Source: Deltaproteobacteria bacterium (GTDB lineage: Bacteria > Bdellovibrionota_C > UBA2361 > OMII01). From it: a stretch of DNA of 10,372 bases. The translations under genes and the position numbers were made by a program. Where the stretch lies: contig JALRCK010000051.1 in assembly GCA_023262305.1 (NCBI GenBank), forward strand, positions 1 through 10,372, in the 5' to 3' direction. Shown piece by piece: positions 1 to 6,496 of the stretch. The notes under the pieces were generated by a model that did no database searches, was not told the origin of the DNA, and was given only the letters and a program-made list of their open reading frames with translations. Numbering within the stretch: position 1 is the first letter of the stretch; each line of letters starts with the position of its first letter.

Positions 1-196
1 CCGCGTCTGCCATGTTTGGCACCCTCTCTGGTTTCACGAACGCAGTTACCTCGATCTCCTTCATTCCGGCTGCAACGAGTGTCTGAATGAGCGCGAGCTT
101 TTTCTCCGTTTCAATGACGCGTGGAAGGATCTGAAAGCCCTCTCGAGGACCGACCTCTCTCAGGTGAACAGATTGTGGAAGAGCCTCGGATACCAT
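1..196 (-). CDS. HMG-CoA lyase-like DRE-TIM metallolyase, N-terminal fragment
   Basis: The reverse-strand reading frame from an ATG at 196-194 stays open to the window edge and gives about 65 residues. It matches the start of the HMGL-like TIM barrel: VHLREVGPREGFQ (residues 10-22) is the first barrel strand with its catalytic loop, and VTAFVKPERVPNMAD (about 50-64) matches the HMG-CoA lyase pattern ATSFVSPKWVPQMAD. Enzymes of this family split 3-hydroxy-3-methylglutaryl-CoA or related acyl-CoAs in the cytoplasm, typically in leucine or branched-acid breakdown. The metal-ligand position that is Asp in typical HMG-CoA lyases (PRDG) is Glu here (PREG), as in homocitrate synthases, so the exact substrate is uncertain. 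The start is not settled: the frame is open upstream with no other ATG, a GTG lies 7 codons earlier, and GAGG sits only 3 nt before the ATG. The gene follows the MFS gene by 92 bp. The rest lies outside the window. Confidence 0.8.
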   Translation of the reverse strand, partial: MVSEALPQSVHLREVGPREGFQILPRVIETEKKLALIQTLVAAGMKEIEVTAFVKPERVPNMADA

Positions 197-249
197 CGAC
201 CTCAGACACCTCACCTCAAGAAGAGGGCTCAACTCGGATACTTCTATCC
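185..249 (-). repeat. 9-bp direct repeat and small hairpin in the leader of the lyase-like gene
   Basis: The nonamer CTCGGATAC (plus strand) occurs at 185-193 and again at 233-241. On the coding strand the first copy reads GTATCCGAG directly after the ATG of the lyase-like gene, and the second lies in its leader. Overlapping the second copy is a perfect inverted repeat, GGATA-CTTC-TATCC at 236-249 (5-bp stem, 4-nt loop). No U tract follows, so it is not a normal terminator. It could be an operator or leader structure, or chance; no regulator is identified. Confidence 0.25.
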
Positions 250-288
250 TACAGTGTACCGCATGCTCCTGGTTGAACCATAGATCAT

Positions 289-1545
289 TTACACAGCCTG
301 TGACGAACTCTGGCGCTCCTTTTTCGCTGCCATGAGCCACACGATCGCTGCTACAACCATAGCTATCGAGGATAGCTGAAGACCGAACGCCAAAGCGCGC
401 CCCTCAGCTATTTGCGTAGAGGTGATAAGCGCATCTGCGATCCAACCTATAAAAACGGGCGCAAGCGCCGACCCGAAGAGCTGAATGGCGAAGATGGTCA
501 TACCCTGAGTGAAGGCCTCAAGACCTGTCGGAGCGCGCGCGACGAGCACTGAATTGAGGGGAGCTGTGCCAGCGAACAGTGATATCTGAGCCACAAAACA
601 GAGTGCGAAAAACAACCACGGGGTTGAGAGCAAGAGAGCGGCTGAAAGGAAGGGAACGCCGAAGAGAGTTGTAAGCCCTACGAAGAGAAGCAATCCTCGC
701 ACGGGCAGGGTCGAATTCACGACCAACCGCGAAGCTAACTGTCCACCACCAAGCGCACCAAGAAATCCAGTTACGGCGAGGTTAATCCCAAAATACTGAG
801 CGGCAACATCTTCCGGCATGCCCAAGTTGGCAACGTGTCGCACTACAAACATCGCAATGCCATTCAAGGCAAAAGTCTGGAGAACGTACCCAAGGATGGT
901 CAGCCTCAACACCGGACTCTTGGCGATCGAAGCGATCCCTGAGAAGAACGAGGGTCTTACCGCGGTAACAGAGGCGACCCTACTCTCCTTTGCAACAAAC
1001 ATGAACCCGAATGCGAGCACCAGCCCAGGAACAGTCGCGAGCATGAACAGGGTGCGCCACCCCCAGGTCGCCGCCATTTGACCACCAGCTATGTAGCCGA
1101 GCGCTGAACCAACCGGGATCGCCACATAAAAGATCGAAAGGGCGGAGTTGAGCGCAACCATATCTTGCACACGCCCCTTGAGAAAGCTCGGGACGATGGC
1201 TCCAAAGCTTGCTTCTCCAACCCCCACCAACATCCGAGCGATAAGAAACACCGCAAAGCCCGGGGCAAGACCACCCAGTCCTGTGAAGAGGCTCCAAGCC
1301 ACTAAGCCGACCGCCATCAATATCCTCCGATCGACCCGGTCTCCGAAGAACCCAAAGAGAGGTGAGAAGAAGACATACCCAACAACAAAGGCAGCGCCCA
1401 GCAGTCCGGACTGTTGGTTGCTCAGCCCGAATTCACTCTTCAATACAGGCTCGACGGCTTGAACGATGTATCGGTCAAAGAAATTGAGGATGTTGATGAG
1501 CGTTAGAAAGGCAATCAACCCATACGGGAGCTTGCGGATACTCAT
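289..1545 (-). CDS. Spinster-like major facilitator superfamily transporter
   Basis: This 418-residue polytopic membrane protein has the length and hydrophobic pattern of a 12-helix MFS carrier. The N-terminal half carries NFFDRY at 21-26 at the end of helix 1, the signature loop GFFGDRVDRR at 65-74 (motif A between helices 2 and 3), and RMLVGVGEA at 104-112 in helix 4. These are the pattern of the Spinster-like branch (sphingolipid, lysophospholipid or organic-anion carriers in eukaryotes; mostly uncharacterised in bacteria). A hydrophilic loop around 186-210 separates the halves and the C-terminus (407-418) is polar. The substrate cannot be read from sequence; the lyase-like gene downstream would fit an organic acid but this is only inference. 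The ATG starts 2 nt after the stop of the preceding gene with only a weak purine stretch as ribosome site, so translational coupling is likely. Confidence 0.88.
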   Translation of the reverse strand: MSIRKLPYGLIAFLTLINILNFFDRYIVQAVEPVLKSEFGLSNQQSGLLGAAFVVGYVFFSPLFGFFGDRVDRRILMAVGLVAWSLFTGLGGLAPGFAVFLIARMLVGVGEASFGAIVPSFLKGRVQDMVALNSALSIFYVAIPVGSALGYIAGGQMAATWGWRTLFMLATVPGLVLAFGFMFVAKESRVASVTAVRPSFFSGIASIAKSPVLRLTILGYVLQTFALNGIAMFVVRHVANLGMPEDVAAQYFGINLAVTGFLGALGGGQLASRLVVNSTLPVRGLLLFVGLTTLFGVPFLSAALLLSTPWLFFALCFVAQISLFAGTAPLNSVLVARAPTGLEAFTQGMTIFAIQLFGSALAPVFIGWIADALITSTQIAEGRALAFGLQLSSIAMVVAAIVWLMAAKKERQSSSQAV

Positions 1546-1547
1546 TA

Positions 1548-2366
1548 CTACTCGCTGTCAGCGTTAGACAGGAATCTCTGCTGCGCCGGGAACTTCATAC
1601 GCACCTTGGCAACGATCTCGTCCAGTTGCTTTTTGTCAGCTTCAGACTGCACGATAAGAGACAACGCGTTGGTCGCCTGAACAGCGGCGAACGAGCCGCG
1701 CTCCGCGAGCGCAGTAAGCTGCGTGCGGGCAAAATCACGGTGCGGGTCGGAGTCAATAAGAGAACGAGCCAATGCAAAGGTGACAAGCTCTGCCACGAAT
1801 CGATCCTTAGACTCCGGGTCTCCCGTTCGCTCCCACGACTGAGCGTTTAAAGCCCCCTGAACTTTGTCGTAGTCGTTGGTACGAGCAGCCAAGAGACCTT
1901 GGTAGAGGGTCTTAAGTTGACTGTACGGCTGCGCTTGATCAAGCGCATCGACCATCAGAGTCACCTTATCCCGAAGCTGGTCAACCTCTCGACCCGTTGA
2001 CTCGATAGATACTTTCAGCTTCTCCTTCTCGGCTGCATCGGTGGTGGAGGCCTCTTGCTCTTTCAATGTGCGAAGATTCTCATCCTTGGCACGCAACTCT
2101 TTGTAGGCATCCTGAACCCCCTGCAACACAGCCGTTGCAGCCGAGCGCTTCTCAAGTCGCACCGTTGTATATCGATTATATCCGAGCATCCCAGCTGCTA
2201 TGGCAACAAGAACTACAAGTATCGTTCTCCAATTGGCGATGACCCAACGAGCAAACGGATCGTTTTGCGCCGAGGCTGCTATCGCTGGGTCCTCAAAAAG
2301 GTTGCGGGATGGTGTGCGACCACTAGGCTGATCAGATTCTTTATGTATTACCGGGGTGCTTGTCAC
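1548..2366 (-). CDS. Single-pass membrane protein with coiled coil and TPR-like C-terminus
   Basis: The 272-residue product has a polar, Pro/Ser-rich N-terminus (1-40), a transmembrane segment at about 48-64 preceded by WVIANWR, a charged coiled-coil stretch at about 80-140, and a C-terminal region (145-265) of amphipathic helices with Ala-rich pairs that look like degenerate tetratricopeptide repeats. With the positive flank at 66-74 topology is not certain, but the plan (short cytosolic tail, one helix, periplasmic TPR domain) resembles YfgM/TPR_21-type proteins that work with the Sec translocon and chaperones. I do not see a diagnostic motif, so the function is open. The start is GTG at 2366-2364: AAGAGA lies at a suitable distance upstream and the next in-frame Met is residue 60, inside the membrane helix. 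It is followed after 2 nt by the MFS gene, so the two are probably one operon. Confidence 0.75.
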   Translation of the reverse strand: MTSTPVIHKESDQPSGRTPSRNLFEDPAIAASAQNDPFARWVIANWRTILVVLVAIAAGMLGYNRYTTVRLEKRSAATAVLQGVQDAYKELRAKDENLRTLKEQEASTTDAAEKEKLKVSIESTGREVDQLRDKVTLMVDALDQAQPYSQLKTLYQGLLAARTNDYDKVQGALNAQSWERTGDPESKDRFVAELVTFALARSLIDSDPHRDFARTQLTALAERGSFAAVQATNALSLIVQSEADKKQLDEIVAKVRMKFPAQQRFLSNADSE

Positions 2367-2602
2367 AACGAAGTCTCTTGGCTTACAGACATTAGCTTAC
2401 GAGCGATGGCTTGCGGGCTTTTACCGGCCTACATGCGCTTGCTGACAACCACAATAATGCGCGTCAACTGCCTTATCGCATGGTGGTTTCGTACCAAGTC
2501 CTGAGGCAAAAGTACAGGTGAAAGGTTCTCAACACCGCCCCGCTTCCCAGGGAACACTATCCCAATGCCAGGCCATCACAGGACCGTGCGCTACCAACAA
2601 TC
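2367..2602 (-). other. 236-bp intergenic region, probable operon boundary
   Basis: No gene is supported here on either strand. It is the longest non-coding gap in the window and separates the miaB/DUF151 group from the membrane-protein/MFS group. A weak sigma70-like candidate on the minus strand has TTGTCA (2448-2443) and GGTAAA (2425-2420) with a 17-bp spacer, about 55 nt ahead of the GTG start; the -10 match is poor. An 11-bp perfect palindrome, TTCCCAGGGAA, sits at 2544-2554. I see no hairpin with a U tract that would qualify as an intrinsic terminator for the DUF151 gene. Confidence 0.4.
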
Positions 2603-3193
2603 CTACATTTTGTACTTGAAGTCGTCAGGGTCCAACTGACTTAGTATCTCTTCCCACTTTTCCTTGTCCAGGCTCTGGAAGTCGCTTGAGGATGTTGCAC
2701 CCTCCGGCTCGGTCTCGCCCTCCTCCGCAGGAGCCGCACCTTCCTGGGACGCCTGTGATGGGGGAGTCGTGCCCTGAGAGGCGAAAGCAACACGGGCTTG
2801 GTCGAGCACCTGCTGCGTTACGTAAATCGGAGCAGATGCCCGCAACGCCATGGCTATGGCATCACTGGGTCGCGCATCGAGGACGAGTATCTTATCCCCC
2901 TGACCAAGAATCAGCTCGGCGAAGTAGGTAGACTCCTTGAGCTCCGTAATCACGATCCGCTGAACCGTTATCCCAAGCTGAAGTAAGAGGTCGTAGAAAA
3001 GGTCGTGCGTCAGGGGACGCGCCATAGCGATCTGCTTGATCGCGCTGGCGATGGAGGTAGCCTCGGTGATTCCGATCCAAATCGGCAAGGTAACGCTGCC
3101 TGTTTCGTCCTTCAAAACCACGATCGGGGCTTGGGTGGCTGGGTCCATCACCAACCCTCCAACAAACATCTCAATAGCGGCCTCTTGAACCAT
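2603..3193 (-). CDS. Bifunctional nuclease family protein (DUF151)
   Basis: The protein (196 residues from the chosen start) contains a complete DUF151/BFN domain at about 6-130: DPATQAPIVVLKDE (17-30), LPIWIGITEA (36-45), RPLTHDL (59-65) and the hallmark ARPSDAIAMALR (107-118). Characterised plant members have RNase and DNase activity; the bacterial role is unclear. After the domain comes a low-complexity Pro/Ser/Glu-rich linker (about 140-171) and a charged C-terminal tail ending LDPDDFKYKM, which I recall as a conserved ending in deltaproteobacterial and related members. The frame is open to an ATG at 3295, but the 34 extra residues are mostly Arg-rich and outside the family. The ATG at 3193 has GGGAAAGGG 8 nt upstream and fits the family start, so it is preferred. 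The gene lies 151 bp behind miaB. Confidence 0.88.
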   Translation of the reverse strand: MVQEAAIEMFVGGLVMDPATQAPIVVLKDETGSVTLPIWIGITEATSIASAIKQIAMARPLTHDLFYDLLLQLGITVQRIVITELKESTYFAELILGQGDKILVLDARPSDAIAMALRASAPIYVTQQVLDQARVAFASQGTTPPSQASQEGAAPAEEGETEPEGATSSSDFQSLDKEKWEEILSQLDPDDFKYKM

Positions 3194-3307
3194 CGCTGTA
3201 ACCCTTTCCCTCTCCCGCGCCTTATCGCGAAGGCACTGCCCTGCTATTTGGAGACGCTCTCGTCGCAGAGTCCTTCTAGTATACCCCTCATACACAGAAG
3301 GGGCACG

Positions 3308-3344
3308 AAAAATCGTAGATCCCGAGACTGATAAGGCTCAGGAC
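3308..3344 (-). terminator. Weak intrinsic-terminator-like hairpin after miaB
   Basis: Directly after the TAA of miaB, the coding strand reads GUCCUGAG, a 10-nt loop, then CUCGGGAU (3344-3319). This forms an 8-bp stem with two G-U pairs. Seven nt later comes AUUUUU, whose five U residues are 3312-3308. The distance between stem and U tract is longer than in a standard terminator, so it may only attenuate. A TATACT hexamer (3283-3278), resembling a -10 box but with no good -35, lies just downstream and could start a separate DUF151 transcript. Confidence 0.33.
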
Positions 3345-4817
3345 TTATTGATGGAACCCATTTTTTGAGGAGTCTAAGAGTTCGCCTTTGAGGGTGAACC
3401 GTTTTCTGTCGGTGATCGTAGCCTTCACTATGGAACCGAGGTTCAGTCCTGGGTAGGGCTCGACAAAATTGACGACGAAGTTCTGGGATATCCGCCCCTG
3501 CATACACCTGTCATCCATCTTGTTGTGGTTATCGATGAGTACATCCACTGTTTTACCGACCCACTGTTGAAGCCGATTCCCCTGAATCTGCTCCTGCCGC
3601 GCCTGCCATATCTGCAGTCGCCGCAACTTCTCTTCATTCGTTATAGACTCCGGCATCTCTGCAGCCGCAGTACCTGGTCGAGGCGAGAATGCAAACGAGT
3701 AGCTGAGATCGAACTGGACAATATCCAACATCTCAAGGGTTTGCTGAAAGTCCTCGTCCGTCTCTCCTGGAAACCCAACAATAATATCTGTTGTGATCGC
3801 TATATCAGGCACGCGAGACTTCAGCGACTCAATAATCTTTAGATACTTAGAGCGTCGGTAATTTCTATTCATCAATTTAAGGATGCGGTCACTACCCGAC
3901 TGAAGAGGCATGTGAATATGCCGACACACCTTCGGGTTCGAGCTCACACACTCGATGAAGTCATCTCGAACCTCTTGAGGGTGGGGGCTGGTAAATCGGA
4001 TTCGCTCAACTCCTTCTATCTGTGAAATGCGCTCAAGGAGATGCACGAACGAAACTCTCGGCGAGAGATCTAATCCATACGAGTTCACCGTTTGTCCGAG
4101 GAGCACAATCTCCTTGCTTCCACGATGTACAGCTATCTTTACCTCCCGCTCGATCTCCGAGATAGCACGAGAAACCTCAGGACCTCTCGTTGTTGGAACG
4201 ATACAGTAGGTGCAACTCTTGTTGCATCCACGACTAATCGAGATGAACGCAGTTACATGATTGGCTTTTCCATTCCGCGAAGGATCCACATCCGCAAATC
4301 CAAGCGGCAGCTCCTCCCAATCCTCCCGATAGTTCACCGCAACCTGCGGCGGCGCTCCCCTTTTTCGAAGCTGTATGAGAGACGGGACAAGAGAGAGGTT
4401 GTGCGTCCCAAAGACGAAATCAACATTGCGCCCCTTCTTGAGGATTGCCTCTCCCTCCTGCTGAGCAACACACCCGCACACACCCACCATCATGCCAGGT
4501 CGGGTGCTTCTTAACTCACGCATCTCACCGAGCATGCTGTAGAGCTTCTGCTCCGGCTTCTCTCGCACGCTACATGTGTTTATCAAAACGAGGTCGGCTT
4601 TCTCCGGTGCGTCTACGGGCTGATAATCCTTCTCAAGGATCTTATAGAGCTTCTGGGTATCGTGCTCATTCATCTGACACCCGAAGGTGCGGATGTAGAC
4701 CCCGGGCTTAGCCTCTGCGGGGACGCTCTCACTTTTAGGCTGCTGACGATCTTCGGGCAACGACATAACGAATCGAACTCTGCGGAGGATTCCGCGACAC
4801 CATCGGAAGCACGACAT
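3345..4817 (-). CDS. miaB: tRNA-2-methylthio-N6-isopentenyladenosine synthase MiaB
   Basis: MiaB is a radical-SAM enzyme that adds a methylthio group to N6-isopentenyladenosine at position 37 of tRNAs reading UNN codons. All parts are present in the 490 residues: the N-terminal methylthiotransferase domain from about 39 with its three cluster cysteines C47 (TFGCQMN), C82 (INTCSVRE) and C116 (CGCVAQQ); the radical-SAM motif CNKSCTYC with C198, C202 and C205, followed by the typical VPTTRG; the barrel with GFPGETDEDF (348-357) and FSPRPGTAA (377-385); and a C-terminal TRAM domain at about 416-480. SRGC-SC-YC and NTCSVRE favour MiaB over MtaB or RimO. The first ATG is 2 nt after the preceding lipoprotein stop and gives a Cys/Arg-rich 17-residue extension; Met18 (4766-4764) is an alternative. 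Neither has a strong ribosome site, so coupling to the lipoprotein gene is plausible. Confidence 0.97.
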   Translation of the reverse strand: MSCFRWCRGILRRVRFVMSLPEDRQQPKSESVPAEAKPGVYIRTFGCQMNEHDTQKLYKILEKDYQPVDAPEKADLVLINTCSVREKPEQKLYSMLGEMRELRSTRPGMMVGVCGCVAQQEGEAILKKGRNVDFVFGTHNLSLVPSLIQLRKRGAPPQVAVNYREDWEELPLGFADVDPSRNGKANHVTAFISISRGCNKSCTYCIVPTTRGPEVSRAISEIEREVKIAVHRGSKEIVLLGQTVNSYGLDLSPRVSFVHLLERISQIEGVERIRFTSPHPQEVRDDFIECVSSNPKVCRHIHMPLQSGSDRILKLMNRNYRRSKYLKIIESLKSRVPDIAITTDIIVGFPGETDEDFQQTLEMLDIVQFDLSYSFAFSPRPGTAAAEMPESITNEEKLRRLQIWQARQEQIQGNRLQQWVGKTVDVLIDNHNKMDDRCMQGRISQNFVVNFVEPYPGLNLGSIVKATITDRKRFTLKGELLDSSKNGFHQ

Positions 4818-4819
4818 CG

Positions 4820-5704
4820 CTACTCAGAGCGAAAGGAGGCTATCCGAACCAGCGGCTGAGGCGCGACAACGGCGCTCGTTGGAACGAGCTTATCCAATGA
4901 AACCTTGAAGCGCTGGCTTGCACCGGGCGCTAAACGCAAGTTCGGCACCTCAACACGCTTTTCATTCTCAAGAATTTGGCTCTGCAAATCAAGGTTATCA
5001 GCGGTTCCGAAACCAGCCTCAATGACCACTTCCTTAATAGTTGCGCCGCCCGAGTTAAATAATTCCCCGGTAATGGTGAAACGGACGATACATTCGTTGG
5101 GGGAAACACAACTCTCGGTTGGCACCCGATGAACCTCAAGATTACGCAACGCTATGAACTGCTTAGACTCTTTTTTCTGCTCTTTGAGAGGCTCCTTGGA
5201 AGGCTCGGAAAGGGGCTCTGTAGGGGAGTAGGGAGTCGCATCTTGCCCCCACAAAACCTCAAGCTGATAGTTAGTTATCCCCTTAAGTGGCATTGCAAGG
5301 GTAAATGAACGGGCTACCCCCTTCTCCAACAGAAGTGGACCCGCCGTAGCCTTTGCATCCCCTGCCAAGATATCCTGCATGTTGTGAAAGGTAACCCGTT
5401 GCTCTCCTCTTCGGTCAAGCGCAGAGAGCCGAACAACCACCTCTGAAGCTGGCCGTGAGGTCTTCGGGATTATCCTGCCTTTGACGACCAACTGCCTGCC
5501 GTCATTCTTTTCATCCATCACCTCGAGAATAAAGGGCGTCACATCGGGATCCACACCAGCGGTGGCTTCAAGCGGCAGCCCTCCTGCCCCTTGCGTCTTC
5601 GGCGAAGGAGCGAAAAGAGCGCAACCCGCGAGTTGGGACGCACACAAAACTGCCGGCACGATGAGCGCCCATGCCTGAGGAGCGTGACGAAGCATCCACC
5701 TCAC
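4820..5704 (-). CDS. Predicted lipoprotein with two FxLYD/DUF3426-like beta-sandwich domains
   Basis: The 294-residue product begins with a lipoprotein signal: basic start, hydrophobic stretch 11-22 and lipobox LAGC with C28 as the probable lipidated residue. Two strand-rich domains follow, at about 56-152 and 182-292. Each has the look of FxLYD/DUF3426-type sandwiches, for example ITGELFNSGGATIKEVVIEA (211-230) and NLRLAPGASQRFKVSLD (255-271). They are joined by a hydrophilic linker (158-181) built from repeated EP units. C199 and C205 are close enough to form a disulfide in the periplasm. I do not recognise an orthologue, and the domain call is by eye. The GTG at 5704 is chosen because GAGGG lies 9 nt upstream; the ATG four codons in (5695) is possible. 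The gene starts 5 nt after the preceding lipoprotein and ends 2 nt before miaB. Confidence 0.75.
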   Translation of the reverse strand: MRWMLRHAPQAWALIVPAVLCASQLAGCALFAPSPKTQGAGGLPLEATAGVDPDVTPFILEVMDEKNDGRQLVVKGRIIPKTSRPASEVVVRLSALDRRGEQRVTFHNMQDILAGDAKATAGPLLLEKGVARSFTLAMPLKGITNYQLEVLWGQDATPYSPTEPLSEPSKEPLKEQKKESKQFIALRNLEVHRVPTESCVSPNECIVRFTITGELFNSGGATIKEVVIEAGFGTADNLDLQSQILENEKRVEVPNLRLAPGASQRFKVSLDKLVPTSAVVAPQPLVRIASFRSE

Positions 5705-5709
5705 AAAGA

Positions 5710-6165
5710 CTATCCCTCACTCAAAGTTCGATCGACTAGCTTCCACTCGCCACCAGTCCATGACCATCGTTGCTGCTCAACCCTGGTGTTCACAACATAG
5801 ACTGGGATCCTGAAGAACTTGGTCTTCACCTCCACCGCAGCTTGGCGAGCGCTATCACTCCACACAACGTTACTTACTCTTGAATCGACGATTCGCTCCT
5901 CTTCAGTTGCATCTTTGAATTGGGAGGCTAATTTGAGCTGACTCTCGGGGGCGATGTAGGCCGTAGCCTCTGTGGTATTACCCCACACAACTGCGGCGTT
6001 GAATTTCTTAACTTCCTGATTGAGGAGCGTCATCCGATCCCCCTCGGTAGCGCCCACCTCTTTAAAGGCTTGGATGAACGGAACCAATACACATCCCGAG
6101 AGAGATGTTACTGCTCCTAACGACATGAGTGCCACTAACAGTTTCCGAGAAACGAGCGCCCGCAT
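5710..6165 (-). CDS. Small predicted lipoprotein, possibly NTF2-like fold
   Basis: This 151-residue protein has a clear lipoprotein signal: MRALVSRK, hydrophobic core 9-20 and lipobox LSGC with C25. The mature part opens with helical sequence (about 31-90, with EVKKFNAAVVWGN and a TEEERI stretch). It then has alternating strands (94-148) ending in VEQQRWSWTGGEWKLVDRTL. This order of helices, curved strands and a terminal W-x-L strand is what NTF2/SnoaL-like proteins show, but no catalytic residue can be pointed to and the assignment is tentative. The ATG has AGGAG (6180-6176) 10 nt upstream, placed right after the tandem TAG TAG stop of the previous gene. It is followed after 5 nt by the larger lipoprotein, so the two are probably made together and placed in the same membrane. 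Confidence 0.75.
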   Translation of the reverse strand: MRALVSRKLLVALMSLGAVTSLSGCVLVPFIQAFKEVGATEGDRMTLLNQEVKKFNAAVVWGNTTEATAYIAPESQLKLASQFKDATEEERIVDSRVSNVVWSDSARQAAVEVKTKFFRIPVYVVNTRVEQQRWSWTGGEWKLVDRTLSEG

Positions 6166-6181
6166 ACTTTCTAGACTCCTA

Positions 6182-6496
6182 CTACTTTTGCTCCTCGCTC
6201 GGCGCCTCGGCTGTATCGTCTGATTTGACCAGGCTCACCAAGAACTTTTTGATGCGCTCAATATCTCTCCTGACGAGGTAACTCCCTTGAGAACGATCGG
6301 GCATGGAGGTCTTGTCCATCGCGGCTTTAACAGCGGGGATAACATTTTCACCTTGGATATCCCGGATCATCTCTTGGAGAGCCGCCCTATCGCCATCGGT
6401 TGCCGGAGGAAGCCTCCGTTGGATATCCCAGGCGGCTACCAGTACCGTAGACCCTGCGAAGAGGGTTATCACGAGAAAGAATGCCACGTTCCGCAT
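6182..6496 (-). CDS. Small membrane-anchored protein of unknown function
   Basis: The 104-residue product has one N-terminal hydrophobic segment (about 4-22) that could be a signal anchor or an uncleaved signal. A short, charged, helical domain follows (33-93, with PPATDGDRAALQEMIRDIQG and the RRDIERIKKFL stretch) and then an acidic, disordered tail (94-104). No lipobox is present and I recognise no family. The ATG at 6496 is the only reasonable start because a TAA lies four codons upstream in frame, yet no Shine-Dalgarno sequence precedes it (the leader is CTTTCCCC), which is unusual for the window. The gene ends in tandem stops (TAG TAG) 16 nt before the next gene, and that spacing suggests an operon with the two lipoproteins. 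Confidence 0.65.
   Translation of the reverse strand: MRNVAFFLVITLFAGSTVLVAAWDIQRRLPPATDGDRAALQEMIRDIQGENVIPAVKAAMDKTSMPDRSQGSYLVRRDIERIKKFLVSLVKSDDTAEAPSEEQK

Noticed and set aside
2055..2504. 149-codon plus-strand open frame reaching into the 236-bp gap
   Set aside because: It is mostly antisense to the coiled-coil part of the membrane-protein gene, is rich in Cys, Trp and Arg as shadow frames are, and matches no family.
3258..3269. Hairpin GACG-AGAG-CGTC in the DUF151 leader
   Set aside because: A 4-bp stem is too short to be distinguished from chance and has no U tract.
3194..3295. N-terminal 34-residue extension of the DUF151 protein from the ATG at 3295
   Set aside because: The extension is Arg-rich, lies outside the family, and the ATG at 3193 has a much better ribosome site.
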